Shown: positions 44,041 to 55,845, counted from the stretch's first letter. The stretch is DNA of 64,000 nucleotides from Rhizomys pruinosus (GCA_009823505.1 VZQC01007982.1:1714576-1778575), one strand, 5' to 3'. The notes: a model not told the origin generated them from the letters alone. Made by a program: numbers and translations.

Positions 44041-44730
44041 GATTATTTTTACTTCGAAGAGAATGACTGATAAACCATGATTGTTGTTCAGACTGGGATA
44101 TTCTGTAGATATTTCCTTGAAAACAAGCAGGCAAGGCTACAGGGAGACCCAAAAGGCCAACAAAACAAAACAAAACAAACAAAACCAAGGCAGGTGAGCC
44201 CTGCCACTTCAAGGACAACAACTGGCAGTGTTTGTTGCCAATTATAAAACTTCAGCTTTAGGGCTGGAGAACGGTGCCTCAGTGGTTAAAGACGCATGAC
44301 TGCATCTTGCAGAGTGCACTGGGTTCGATTCCAGCCAGCCCCACATTGGGGCTAAGCGAGAACCACCGGTCAGACTCCAGTTCCAGGGGAATCCATGATG
44401 CCTTTCCTGACCTCCTGCAGCATTCACGACACGGGCTGCAACTACTTTCTTTGCATTATACACAGTGGAATCATTCATAAACATAAAAATATTATAAATA
44501 TTAAAGAAAAAAACTTCAGTTTTTAAAGCAGAAATTAAGAGATTTGTAAAGTTTCTCTCTGCTTCTGTGTGCTTGTTAGCTGGCCAATACTGAAAGGATT
44601 GTCTGCAAGATTGGAAACAACAACAACACAACAGAAAGGACTGCACAAAGAACTGACTGAAACAGTGAACTTTCTGCTCAAAAACAGTCAACTTCCTCAT
44701 GGAGAATATTCAGAAAGAGATGAAAAGCAT

Positions 44731-45216
44731 TGATGATGGTTTATCCTGGTGTCAACTTGACTGGACTAAGAGACAAATAAGAGAAAAAGGGTCTTCTTTT
44801 CTGATTGGACCACCTCACCCGGATGGCCCACCCCAAAATTTGGGTGTTACCGTCTGCCGGCAGGCAAGTATTTAAGGCCATGGCAGAGGGAAGCTGGTCC
44901 CTTTTTTTCCTGGGCTTGCCTCTCTCACTCACTGGTGAGCTTTGGTCTTGCTCTCTGTGATCTACCCTTCAGACCCCAGCGTGTACTGAGACCAGCAGAT
45001 CTACTGGAACCCACCGGGCCTTCAGCACCAGATTGGGACTACTGAGACATCCAGTCCTGCGGACTGAGCAGTATCCCTGGATTCCAGGCCTCTCCAGTTC
45101 GGTGCAGCTACTGTTGTACTTGAACTCCTGTCACGTGAGCAAATCAATAAATTGTATATAGTTATACACCATGCCTGTTTCTTTCCTGTTCTTTAACAGA
45201 ACCCTGACTTAACACA
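44731..45216 (+). mobile_element. Solo LTR, copy 2 of 32387-32859
   Basis: Same LTR with many small indels; agcat precedes it (44726-44730) and the 3' duplicate reads 'aggcat'. Confidence 0.85.
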
Positions 45217-47805
45217 AGGCATCCTTTGCAGAATGCAATGAGCCTCTGGCGGGGTGGGTGAATGGGCAGGAACATGGGTCCAGATTTCTTTAAAAAAAAT
45301 ATTCTTGTAAAAAAAAAAAGATTAAAAATGCCTGAAGGGGACTGTCGAGAGAATGGATCAAGTGGCTATACCCAGGTTGAATTCACCTAGCACCCCACAT
45401 GGTGACTAAGAACCATCTTTAACTCCAGTTCCAGGGGAATCCAACACCTCTTCTGAACTCAGCACATCAGCTGCATGACACGGGTGCATCCAAAACCTAC
45501 ATGCAGACGTACACTCATACACATAAAAAAAAAAATGCCCGAGGATGAACACCTGAGGTTGTCCCCTGATCTCCATGTGGTGTGAGACACACACACACAC
45601 ACAACACACACACACACACACCACACGGGAATGCATAACATACCCAACAAATTAAACTACCATACTGTTAGAAAATCAAGAAATAGTCAGTTGCCCGGGG
45701 CATGAATGGTACATGGCCTTTAATCCATAGAACTTGGGAGGCAAAGAGGCAGGTAGATTTCTGTGAGTTCAGGCCCAACCTGGTCTACATTAGTGAGGCT
45801 CCAGGCCAGCTTGGGACTAAAAGGAGACCCTGTCTCAAAGAAAAAAATAATACGAAGATTGGTATTGATTTCAAATGTGGCTTTTTGACATTATATGAAA
45901 TGGACTCATACTTGGGACATTTTTATAATTCATGGACCAGTGTTTTTCAAATAACTAATGCATGAAATTATAAAATTATGCATAGATAAAAGGTCCATTC
46001 AAAATGCAAGAGAGACTAATTGCTATTTTTTGGACAGAATATAAACGTTTATTGGTGATAAAAGTTTCAGGTTTCCATACAGTCAAGCTACTTTGTAGAA
46101 AGAGGCCCCTTTGGAGTTGTTAGATATTTGGCGCAAAATATACCAGTAGTTACAGCACTGAGCAGGCAGGCTGAAGAAGGAAGACTGGAGGCATTTGGAG
46201 GGCCAGCCTGGGGAGCACTATGAAGAGATCCTGTCTCAAAAAACAAACTAAGGGGCTGGAGAGTATGGCCTGGCTGCTAAGAGCACCAACTGCTCTACAG
46301 AGGACCCAGGCTCGATCCCAGCACCATATGGTGGACTGAGAATGTCTTAAACTTCCAGTTCCAGGAATACCACACTCTCTTTTGAAACCTCCATGGCATT
46401 GCATGACAGCGGGTGCACTGACTACATGCAGACAGTACATTCATACACATAAAAAAACCAAAAAAACAAAAAACTAAACTAAAACTCAAGCCACAACTAG
46501 ACTAAAACAGAGACAACATTAAGTCACAGTTGGGTCTGTGGTGTAGAGGGTTTGCCTGGCATGTGCTGTGTAGTAAATTCCATGTTAGAGGGCAGCTCCT
46601 TAAGACTCAGGAAGAAAGCAACTCACAAAACTTCAAGTTAGCGCCTTAAAACTGACCAGATTCATTAGGCCCCTCTCTTCCCAAGCTTACTAAGTAGTAA
46701 GGATCTTGGGGACTGTCAGAGCCCAAGCTTGACGCTGCCTAAGAGAAGGCTCAGACTAGCCAATCTCTACCTGGAAGAGAACAGTCCTCCAACTTGTTTG
46801 AGCTGCCTCCAAGGTTCCAGCTTTTTTGTAATCCTGTCACCCGCATGCTGGGGACGGTCTTAGTGGGTGACAAGTAGCTTGTCTTGGAGTCATTTCTGCT
46901 CCCATAAGTAACCCCAATAAAAACTCATTGGTTTGAGCAGTTTGATTAACTTTTGATTGGTATCCTTTTCTTTGGTCTCGTCATTGGGGGTTCCTTATAG
47001 CTAGGACTGATAAGATGTTTGTTCATGTCCCTCAGGATTAGTGTCACACAATAACACACAGGCCCAGCTCAGCCCCCAGCAGGACACACATGGACATCCC
47101 CCCACACATACACACAGTGCCAGATACAGCGACATTTTGACACACACGTAGACATAGACATACATAGAATACATACAAGAACATGACTACTTGTTGAGTT
47201 TGTTTGTGGTATTTTTTTTTATTTTTTTGAAGACAGGGTCTTCCTGTAGCCTGGCTGTCCTGGAAATTGATATGTAGATTTGGCTGGCCTTAAATTCACA
47301 GAAATTCTGTCTGCCTCTGCCTCCCAACACGCTGAGATTAAAGGTGTGTACCACCACACATGGCCCTCATATTCTTTTGATATTTGTTTTTGTTATGTTT
47401 ATTTTATTTAGAACAGGTCTTCCTATGTAGTGTTAGTTGTTCTGGAACTACTGTGTAGGTTAGGCTGGCCTTGAATTTCCAGCAGTCTTCCTTGGCCTCA
47501 GCCTCCAAGTGCTGGGGATTACAGGCCTGAGTCACCACACCCAGGCCCCTCATATTCTTCAAACAAAACAATGAATCACAGTAAGTTGAATACAGAGACA
47601 GATATGGAAAGCCAGCTGTCTTTTGTTAACTAAGATAAGAGATTTTCAGGCATGTAAAACAATACTTCTCTTCTCCATAAAACATGTATTGTTTTTACAA
47701 TCATTATGCTTAATAAATATGTTATTCATTCAAGAAACATTTATACAATAAATTAAAAATTTTATTTAATTAACAATGTGGTTAATATACAATATGTTAT
47801 TTTGT

Positions 47806-47807
<2 letters not shown>

Positions 47808-47855
<48 letters not shown>
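47808..47855 (+). repeat. T homopolymer of about 48
   Basis: Copy 1 has here about 55 bp of mixed A/T-rich sequence (35334-35388, including 'ccaaatggaaaagtataatt'); copy 2 has only T. Confidence 0.97.
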
Positions 47856-47859
<4 letters not shown>

Positions 47860-48534
47860 ATTTTTATTGAATGTTTTGTATATTTTAAATTGCATCATTT
47901 CCTCAGTCGCAGTTTAAACGACATATTCCCCTTCATGTCCACCCACCCAGTTCCATAGCGTTCTGCGCAAAATACCATGTCTTGCATCTTTTTAAAAGTT
48001 TTTCTCTGCAGAAGGTTTATTGTTTTGGCAGAAGTTAACAGTTTCAGTCTATTGTTCCTTTGACCCCAGTCCTTTTGTCGTTGTTTCCCCTCCCATTTGT
48101 ATTGGTCCAAAAATATGCTATATATAACATACATATATACCCCAAAATTATGACCTCTGAATAAACTGTATGTTAATTTCAAAATTAATTTTAGAGTTTC
48201 ACATTTTTTTCCTTTTAATTTTATGTTTATCTCCTAAAATATTATTTAAATTTTTTTCTTTCTTTTTGGGTTCTTCCGGTGAGCATGGTGGTACACTCTT
48301 GTAACACTCACCATTTGGGAGACTGTGGTAGGAGGATAAAGAGTTTGAGGAGGGCCAGATGTGATGATATACACCTTTAACAACCCAGTACTCGGGAGGC
48401 AGGAAATGCTCCTGTGAGTTGGAGGCCAGCCTAAGTTACATAGCCTACCAAAATGAAAGTTTGAGGCTAGCCCCAGGGCTTACAATGGTGAGATTCTGGT
48501 CTCAAAAAGCAAGAGCAAGCAAGCAAACAATGAA

Positions 48535-48570
<36 letters not shown>

Positions 48571-51500
48571 AGAAAGAAGAAAGAGAAAGAGAGTTTTTGA
48601 GGACTGGGGGGGGGTTACCAAAGCAGGAAAACATTGGGTTCCTCCACATCACAATCAAATCAATAAAGGCATCCAGGAGTCTTAAGCTTAGTTCTGGGAG
48701 TTTTATTTGGGGGTATGATTTTGAGACCAGGGCCTCCCTTTAGTCCTAACTGGCCTGGAACCCACTCTGTAGACGCAGGCTGGCCTTGAACTCACAGAGA
48801 TCCACCTAACTTTGCCTCCCAAGTGCTGAGATTAGGCATGCACCACTAACGCCCGCCTAAGATGGTTCATTTAGTTGATTGTGGGGTGCTGGAAATCAAA
48901 CCCGGGTCCTTTGCAGAGCAGTCCAAGTGCTCTTAACCAACTGGAGGCCCACATCTCTCCAGCCCGGTTCTGGGCTTTTAAGCACTTGCCACTGAAGCCG
49001 CTGGCAACCTGAGTTTGAGTCCCTGCACCCACACGGTGGTGGGATGGAGGAGAGCGAACCTCCTGCCAATGACCATCGACCTCCACAGGTGATGCCCCCA
49101 CCCCACCTCCCAAATAAACACAAGTTTTAAGGCAGGGAAGGAAGGTAAGGAGGAAGAAAAGGAGAAAGATGATCATCTCTCAGGCCTCACTCACTCTGTA
49201 ATCTAGGCTGTCTCCCAGTTCTCTCACTCCTCCTGCCTCAGCCCGTCCCAGTGCTCGAGAAATAGGTGAAGGAGCTGCTGAGTTCCTGGGATTTGCTCTG
49301 CTTAAATTTGAAATTTTTTTAATTAATATATTAATTTTTATGTTGTGTGTGTGTGTGTGTGTGTGTGGTGTGGTGTCGGTGTACGCACATGCAGAGCCCT
49401 TGGGAGGCCAAAAGGAGGGGCACCAGATCCCAGAACCTGGAGTTATCAGGCTCTTTAATGAGCACCATGTGGAACGCTGGGAACTGAATCCCTGGTTGCT
49501 TTTGTGAGAGCAGCAAGTTGCTTTTTAACTGCTGAGCTATCTCATCCAGCCCAATGTTTATGTTCTTTTTATTTTTAACCATTTGGGGGGCAGGGCTCTA
49601 CAGACTGAACCCATCTCAAGCTCACTGTGAAGGTGAGTTGGTGTTGCTGATAAACTAGCAATGAATTCCGAAGGTCCGCTAAACAGCCTTGCCTGGTGCT
49701 GAGCACGGGATGGCCCTTCAGCATGGTGGACTCTATCGTTTATCTCCTCCAGGGAGGAAACATTCACCTGAGGCGCTTTGAGGGAGATAGATAGCTCTTT
49801 GGCTGTGGGGCTGACCCACATCTCCAGGGGCCTCTGAAAGCTGGGAGGAAGGAGCCTTCAGCAGGGTGGTTGGGCCCCATGCCTGGCCCGGCCTAGGTTC
49901 AGCCTGCCCTGCCTTCCTTCCTTCCCCATGTGGCTGTACATATCTTGCTTGCAGGTGTGTTTACGGGCAACCAATGCAGAGAGTGTGATGGATGGGTCAG
50001 ACTCAGGAATTATGGTTCCCAGATTAGCTGTTTCCAGAGCAGGAGCTGGTTTTGACAAGGACAGAAGAAAGAGATGACTTTGTAGAGAGAGACTTCTAGA
50101 AAGGTCCTTGCCCTGAAGACACTTCCCAGCAAAGACTATGCCAAGCCCTGGCCATGAGGACAAAGGCCCAGCTCAGCTGTCATCTGAACCTTTCTATTTG
50201 AGGTTTCCTGGGGACAGAGCAGCGGGTGGTGACTTTGTACCAGTGCTGCTGGTAGACTCCATCCATTCTAGTGGAGACAGACTGCCCGGCCCTCAAGAGG
50301 GTGCTTCGTAGCTCTGTCTGGGCGCTGACTCAGGGGCGGTATAAGGCAGATACTATGGGAAAGGGCCAGTCTGAGAGGGAGGCCTGAGGTTCCTGTGGGA
50401 GAAACGATCTCACTTTCTCATTTTTGCCAGATGAAATGCTTGCACAGCTTCCTGGGGCTTTGGGAGCCTCAGGGTCTGCTGGAGAAGCCATAACTCCTAC
50501 CAGCAGGGGGTGGAGCCAAGGTGGGCCAAAGAATGGCAGGAGCCCCCAAACCCCTTAAATTCCCCCAGAGGCCTGGGGGTGGGGGAGGCCGAGGCTGGTA
50601 CGGCTTGGACTGCAATTTTCACCACCAAAGTCCTTCTGAAATGGGAGGCCAGGCTGTATGAATTATAGGCCTGGCCCAGCTGGGGAAGAGGGTGAGCGGG
50701 GCCTCAGCTCCTTTAGGCCAGATAAAGAGAGATCAAAGGAAACTGTCGGTGAGCTCATCCTTCACATACAACTCTACCCAGGCTCCAGGACCCAGTGGCT
50801 AGAGTGTCAAGACAGATAATATTCCTGCCTGTGGAGGGGATTTTGTCTGCTCTTTCAAACCCCTAGAGCATACCTATTCTCGTTGGCCTTCGCACCTCCT
50901 CTGCACAGCCTAGTAATCTGCCAAGTCCTCTAGGAAGTTCCCTTTCAGTTCTGCCTCCTCAGCTGCTTTATCCTTTAGAGCCCACGTTGGCCTGAAATGA
51001 AGGTTAAGAGAAGCTTCCACAGAGCTGAGCCTGACCTGCTCCTAGTGGGTACCCCTCTGTGTCTGCACCATGCCCTCTGCCCCCTGCCAGGCTTAGCCTC
51101 ATATTTATAGCTTCTAAATACAGACGGACTCCAAAGCTCCAAGAGCAGTGTAGCTATTCCTAGAGGTAAGGGAGAAGGTCAGGAGTTACTCAGCAGCTGC
51201 ACCCCAGTACTTCTGCCCCCTGCCCTCTGTACACTCCTTCCTCCCAGACTAGGCTGCCAGGGCTCCTCATCTGTGCCTGCTCCTTACTCAGACCTTGAAA
51301 CCCCTGTGTTTTCCCCCCCGCGGTGGGGCCTTTCCCAGATCATCCCTGCCAGCCTCCCTGGAAAGTCCCTTAGTTTGCATATATGGCAAGGGAACAGAGC
51401 CCCAGCTCTGCCAAGGAGGCAGCCCATGCTAGCCGAGCTGTGACTGCCTGTGGCTCTTAGACCTGCCAGGGTACATCCCTATGTCCCATCTCACAGGGAC

Positions 51501-51946
51501 CACAGAGGCTGTGAGGTACATGGGACCAGCATGTCACTTGCTCAAACCCCTGTCTACCTTATCTCTAACCACCCAAAACCCTAGCAATCTTTTCCCCATC
51601 CAAGCAAATACCCTTCTCATCTGTATTACTCTCTTGGCACACATATAGCAAATGTCTTGTGTAGTAAAAATAAGATTACCTGCAAGTACTTATAGGTACT
51701 TACTATGGCCCAGGTACAATTCTAAGCACATTCTTTTTTAAAAAAATATTTTATTTATTATTTTAATTTTAATTTATGTGTACGAGTGTATTGCCCTGTA
51801 TATATGTGTACAGTGTGGCCCGTGTATAGCTGTCATGTGGGTGCTGGGAACCAAACCCTGGTCCTCTGCAAGAATAGACAGAGTGCTCTTAAACCACTGA
51901 GCCATACCCAGCCCCCAAGCACATTCTTAAAAATTAACTAATTAGC

Positions 51947-52107
51947 CAGGCGTGGTGGGCACACGCCTTTAATCCTAGCACTTGGGAGGCAGAGGCAAGG
52001 CGGATCTTTGTGAGTTCAAGGCCAAGCCTGGTCTAAAAAAGTGAGTTCCAGGACAGACTGGGGCTACAGGGAGACCCCTGTCTCGAAAAGACCAAAAAAA
52101 AAAAAAA
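51947..52107 (+). repeat. B1 SINE at right edge of copy 2
   Basis: Preceded by 'aaaattaactaatta'. Its 3' half differs from that of the copy-1 B1 ('gggctacagggagacc' against 'gagctacagggagactctaa'), placing the break inside the B1. Confidence 0.9.
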
Positions 52108-52117
52108 ATTAGGCTAA

Positions 52118-52280
52118 ATTAACTGGGCACACCTTTAATGCTAGTACTTGGAGGCAGGAGGGCAGGCAGATACTTTGTGAGTTCACAACGGCCAGCCTGG
52201 TCTATATAGTGAGGCTTCAGGCCAGCTGGGCACAAAGGGAGAACCCTGTCTCAAAAAGACCAAAAAAAAAAAAAAAAAAA
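52118..52280 (+). repeat. B1 SINE, 5'-worn
   Basis: 'ctgggcacacctttaatgct' to an A-tail, followed by 'ttaactaattaatttaag', the 3' target duplicate of the preceding B1. The two B1s lie between one pair of target repeats. Confidence 0.85.
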
Positions 52281-52289
52281 TTAACTAAT

Positions 52290-52480
52290 TAATTTAAGTG
52301 AGACAAGGTCTCATGTATGCCAGGGCGGCCGTAACTCCTGATCTTCCTGCCTCCACCTCTGAAGAGCTGGGGTCACAGGAAAATACACCAACCACTCTGT
52401 CTGGTTTCTAAGGTTCTGTGGATTGAACTCAGGGCTCTATGCATTGCAAGGTAAGCACTCTACAAACAGCTACATTCCTG
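52290..52480 (-). repeat. B4-type SINE, antisense
   Basis: B1-like part ('gagacaaggtctcatgtatg') followed by ID-like part ('gcaaggtaagcactctacaa') in antisense. Confidence 0.6.
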
Positions 52481-52832
52481 GTCCTCTAACCATGGTTTAT
52501 TACTAACTTATTTGGTCTCCACAGCTGGGGGAAGTCTATCTGCTTCCTCATGTATAAATGGTCAGGACTGGGGACAGGAATCTCCTTATACCCCAGGAAT
52601 GTTTGCTGATGGTCTGCGATTGGGAGGTCCAAGCCCATCCTGGTCGGTCACTCTATCTTTCTTGCCAAACAAGGCTAAGAGTTCACCCTCTCTACCCTCT
52701 TGGGGACAAAGGGTGACAGAAAGACATGAGGAGAGGTCAGGATAGTCAGGAGAGACCTGACTGGGCCTCCTGGAAGGAGAGGGAATCAGTTGGTATGTGT
52801 GAGTGGACTGTGAGCGACTTGGGTCTCTGGTT
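52481..52832. other. Unique sequence, no gene recognised
   Basis: About 350 bp; nothing recognised. Confidence 0.4.
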
Positions 52833-53240
52833 CTCCTCTCCTCCTCTCCTCTCTTCTCCTCTCCTCTCCTCTCCTCTCCTCTCCTCTCCTCTCCTCTCCC
52901 TCTCCTCTCCTCTCCTCTCCTTCCTCCCTCTCCTCTCCTCTCCCTCTTCCTGCCCTCTCCTCCCTCTTCGCTCTCCTCCCCTTCCCCTCTTCCTCCCCTC
53001 ACTCCTCCCCTCCCCTCCCCCCTCCCCTCCCCTCCCCTTCCCTCCCTCCCGTCCCTCTCTTTTTGCCTTTCTTCCTTTCCTTTCCTTTCCCTTTCCTTTT
53101 CCTTTCCTTTCTTTCCTTCCTTTCCTTTCCTTTCCTTTCCTTTCCTTTCCTTTCCTTTCCTTTCCTTTCCTTTCCTTTTCCTCTTTTCCCTTCTTTCTTC
53201 TTCCTTTCCTTTTCTTCTCTCTCATCCTCTTTTCTTTTTT
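52833..53240 (+). repeat. 400-bp polypyrimidine tract: (CTCTC)n, (CCCCT)n, (CCTTT)n
   Basis: Nearly uninterrupted C/T on the plus strand: CTCCT pentamers (52834-52920), C-rich middle (52920-53060), TTTCC pentamers (53075-53185), ending in the T-run of the next B1. Open frames of 130-174 codons across it are repeat translations. Confidence 0.96.
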
Positions 53241-53378
53241 TTTTTTTTGAGACAGTCCTCCCGTTGCCCCAGCTTCCTGGAATTTGCTATATAGACCAGG
53301 CTAGCCTCAATCTCACAAATAACTGTCTGCCTCTGTCTTCCAAGTGCTGGGTTAAGCATGCATCACCACACCTGGTGT
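53241..53378 (-). repeat. B1 SINE, antisense
   Basis: 'ttgagacagtcctcccgttg' to 'catcaccacacctggtg'. Confidence 0.85.
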
Positions 53379-53458
53379 TTGGGTCTTCTTTTTATGCTTC
53401 CTAGACTGAGGAATTCCATTTGTACTTTTTTTTCCATTTGCACTTAAAAAAAATTTTT

Positions 53459-53680
53459 AGGGCTAAAGAAAATGGCTCAGTGGTTAAGAGCATTTTATGC
53501 TCCTGCAGAGGACTGAGTTCTGTTCCCAACACCCACGTGGCTCAACCCATAATGTAACTCCAGTTCCAGGGGATCCAATGCCCTCACACTGGCCTCTGTG
53601 GTCACTGCAGCACATATGGTGCCCCACAATGCAGACAAAGCACTCATACACTAAAAATAAATAAAGTAGAAAATAAATCT
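53459..53680 (+). repeat. B2 SINE, diverged
   Basis: 'agggctaaagaaaatggctc' to 'ataaagtagaaaataaatct'. Confidence 0.85.
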
Positions 53681-53714
53681 TAAAAAATTAAAAATTTATG
53701 TATTTATTTAAAAA

Positions 53715-53915
53715 TTTAATATGTATGGATGTTTTATCTGAATGTTTTTAAGTGCACCATTTGTGGTGCAATGTCTTTTGGAAGTCGGAAGAGACTGTTG
53801 AAAACCCCATGGAACTGGAGTTGCAAGTGGTAGTAAACCTCCGCGCGGTGCCGGGGTTGGTGCTCTGCAGAGCAGCCAGTGCTTGTAACTACCAAGCCAT
53901 CATATCTCCAGCCCC
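53715..53915 (-). repeat. B2 SINE, antisense, diverged
   Basis: 'catggaactggagttgcaag' to 'ccatcatatctccagcccc'. Confidence 0.8.
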
Positions 53916-53934
53916 TAAAATGTTTTTATTACAT

Positions 53935-54120
53935 TTTTATTTATCTTTTATTTGTGTGTATGGTAGGGTGAATGGGGAGCACTGCATGTGCCACACAATG
54001 CTTGGATAACTTGTGGGAGTTGGTCCTCCCCTCTGCCATGTGGGTACCGAAGACTGAATTCAGGTTGTCAGCCTCTGGGGCGGGTGCCTTTAAGACCTGC
54101 TAACCATCTCCTGGGCTCCC
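53935..54120 (-). repeat. B3 SINE, antisense
   Basis: 'acttgtgggagttggtcctc', 'gccatgtgggtaccgaagac', 'aaccatctcctgggctcc'. Confidence 0.75.
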
Positions 54121-54179
54121 TTTTGCACTCCTTTTTTTTTTTTTCTAAGCTTTTTACTTACTTACTTAATTAATTAAAT

Positions 54180-54290
54180 TTTTGGTCTTTTTCGAGGCAG
54201 GGTCTCCTTTTAGTCCCAGCTGGCCTGGAGCTCACTATGTGTAACCAAGCTTGGACTTGAACTCACAGGAATCTGCCTGCTCTGCCTCGG
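54180..54290 (-). repeat. B1 SINE, antisense, truncated
   Basis: 'ggtctttttcgaggcagggt' to 'atctgcctgctctgcctc'; 5' part lost. Confidence 0.85.
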
Positions 54291-54346
54291 CTTTCTTTTT
54301 TTTTTTCCTAAGTTTTTTTTTTTTTTTTTTTTAAATATTTTATTTC

Positions 54347-54498
54347 CAGGCATGGTGGCACACAACTTTAATCCCAGCACTCAGGAGGCAGAGGTAGGTG
54401 GATCTCTGTGAGTTCAAGGCCAGCCTGGTCTACAGAGTGAGTTCCAGGCCAGCTGGGAGCTAGGAGCTGGGAGACCCTGTCTCAAAAATACCAAAAAA
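54347..54498 (+). repeat. B1 SINE
   Basis: 'ccaggcatggtggcacacaa' to 'ctgtctcaaaaatacc'. Confidence 0.9.
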
Positions 54499-54499
54499 A

Positions 54500-54713
54500 T
54501 ATTATTTTTATCTTATGTGTATGAGTGTATTACCTACTTATATGTGAGTGTACCCATGTCCTGCAGTGCTTCAGAGCTCAGAAGAAGGTGTCTGGTCCCT
54601 TGGAACTGGAGTTACAGACGGTTGTTAGCATCCATGTGGGTCCTGAGAATCAAACCTGGGTCCTTCGCAAGAGCAGTCGGTGCTCTTAACCGCTGAGCCA
54701 TCTCTCCAGCTCC
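54500..54713 (-). repeat. B2 SINE, antisense
   Basis: 'cttggaactggagttacaga' to 'gagccatctctccagctcc'. Confidence 0.9.
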
Positions 54714-54737
54714 TCTTCTGCACTCTTTTTTTGGTGG

Positions 54738-54885
54738 GGGATCTTTTTGAAACAGGGTCTCCCTCAGTCCCAGCTTGCCTGAAGCCCACTACGTAGACCA
54801 GGCTGGTTTGGAACTCACAGAGATCCGCCTGTCCCTGCCTCCTGAGTGCTGGGGTTAAAGGCGTGTGCCACCACACCCAGCTTCT
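54738..54885 (-). repeat. B1 SINE, antisense
   Basis: 'gatctttttgaaacagggtc' to 'gtgccaccacacccagct'. Confidence 0.9.
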
Positions 54886-54908
54886 CTTTTGCACTCTTAT
54901 TTTTTTTT

Positions 54909-54971
54909 TTTTTTTTTGGCTTTTTTGAGACAGGGTTCCTTGGCCTCAGCTGTCTTGGAACTCACTCCGTA
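54909..54971 (-). repeat. B1 SINE fragment, antisense, next to a retroposon
   Basis: Antisense B1 3' half, stopping at 'ctcactccgtaa' just before the insertion at 54984. Confidence 0.8.
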
Positions 54972-54983
54972 ACCAGCACTCTT

Positions 54984-55800
54984 TTTTTTTTTTTTTTTTT
55001 TAATTTAATTTTTTTTATTGATGGTTTGTGCATTTCGTACATATTTTCCAATTCAGATCAGGCATTTTTCCTTTCCCTTCCCCCCCACCCACCCCATCCC
55101 AGATCATGTAATTCTGCATAACTGTCTTGCATCTTTCTCTGTTTTTTTGGTTTTTTTTTTTTTTCCTTTTTTTAGCTATAAGTGATAATCCATGAGTACA
55201 AGCCTCCTTCGTGCAAAACCAATCTACAGGCTGTTGTGTCCAAACCCCCACAGCCCCACCATCCAGTGGGGGGTGACATGTTGTTTGTTTTCAATCAAGT
55301 TGATCAAAATGAGTGTCCAGACTACATCGCTGTGTTTCACCATTCACCCCAATCGGAGCCTCAGCCCTTACATTCTACCACGCCCCCTCTTCCGCAGGTT
55401 GTTCCCTAGGCTTAGAAAAGGGGCACAGGTGGATGAGAGGTAAAACAGTCCACTCTCTCTGGAGCTGTTGACTTGGACTCTGGTCAATTCTGGCTGTTTC
55501 CTTTCATGGGCTGACAGTTTGTTCAGGAATAACCTTTCGATCCTACTAATGAAGCACAAGCAATTAGATATATAGGTATTTAAGCAGCACTAATAGTTAT
55601 GGTAGGTTACTTTGGCATAGACACATATGTTTGGATGATATGTTAATCCATGAATTACATTTTTCCCCCCGGTTAAATATGACAGGGTCTTACTGTGGCT
55701 TATAACATCTCCTAACCTATATCCCAAATCTAATTGGCTATTGGCTCTCTCCTTGGAGGAATAACCCATGGCTGATGCCACAAGCTTACATCCTTTACAG
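54984..55800 (-). mobile_element. 5'-truncated retroposon (probable L1), antisense, 12-bp target duplication
   Basis: 817-bp insertion flanked by accagcactctt at 54972-54983 and 55801-55812. It begins with a T-run, the reverse of a poly-A tail, so it is antisense. No SINE or LTR features; the AATAAA-like 'ttttattg' lies just inside the tail. The same 3' end recurs at 35380, so it is a repeated family. L1 is inferred from length, tail and duplication, not from reverse transcriptase, which is not present. Confidence 0.75.
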
Positions 55801-55845
55801 ACCAGCACTCTTAAAAGAGGAGTTAGCTTTAAAAAATGTTTTATG

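Larger units (their letters stand above)
42368..52085 (+). repeat. 9.7-kb duplicated segment, copy 2, mosaic of clean and indel-rich blocks
   Basis: Same content and order as 30101-39488. Blocks that match copy 1 nearly base for base: 42368-42880, 43800-43980, 45855-46015, 46440-46610, 47540-47665, 49578-50390, 50640-51045, 51290-51740. Between them it differs mainly by one- and two-base insertions and deletions, adding about 330 bp overall. SINEs in those blocks are broken by indels that no other SINE of the window shows so densely. Confidence 0.95.

Noticed and set aside
30101..52085. Recent segmental duplication as the main explanation
   Set aside because: Kept as an alternative, but alternating identical and indel-rich blocks, the n at the join and mismatched target duplicates fit mis-assembly better.
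52586..53404. Open frames of 110-174 codons on both strands
   Set aside because: They are translations of the polypyrimidine tract (Ser/Leu/Pro or Arg/Glu/Gly repeats) and have no unique protein sequence.
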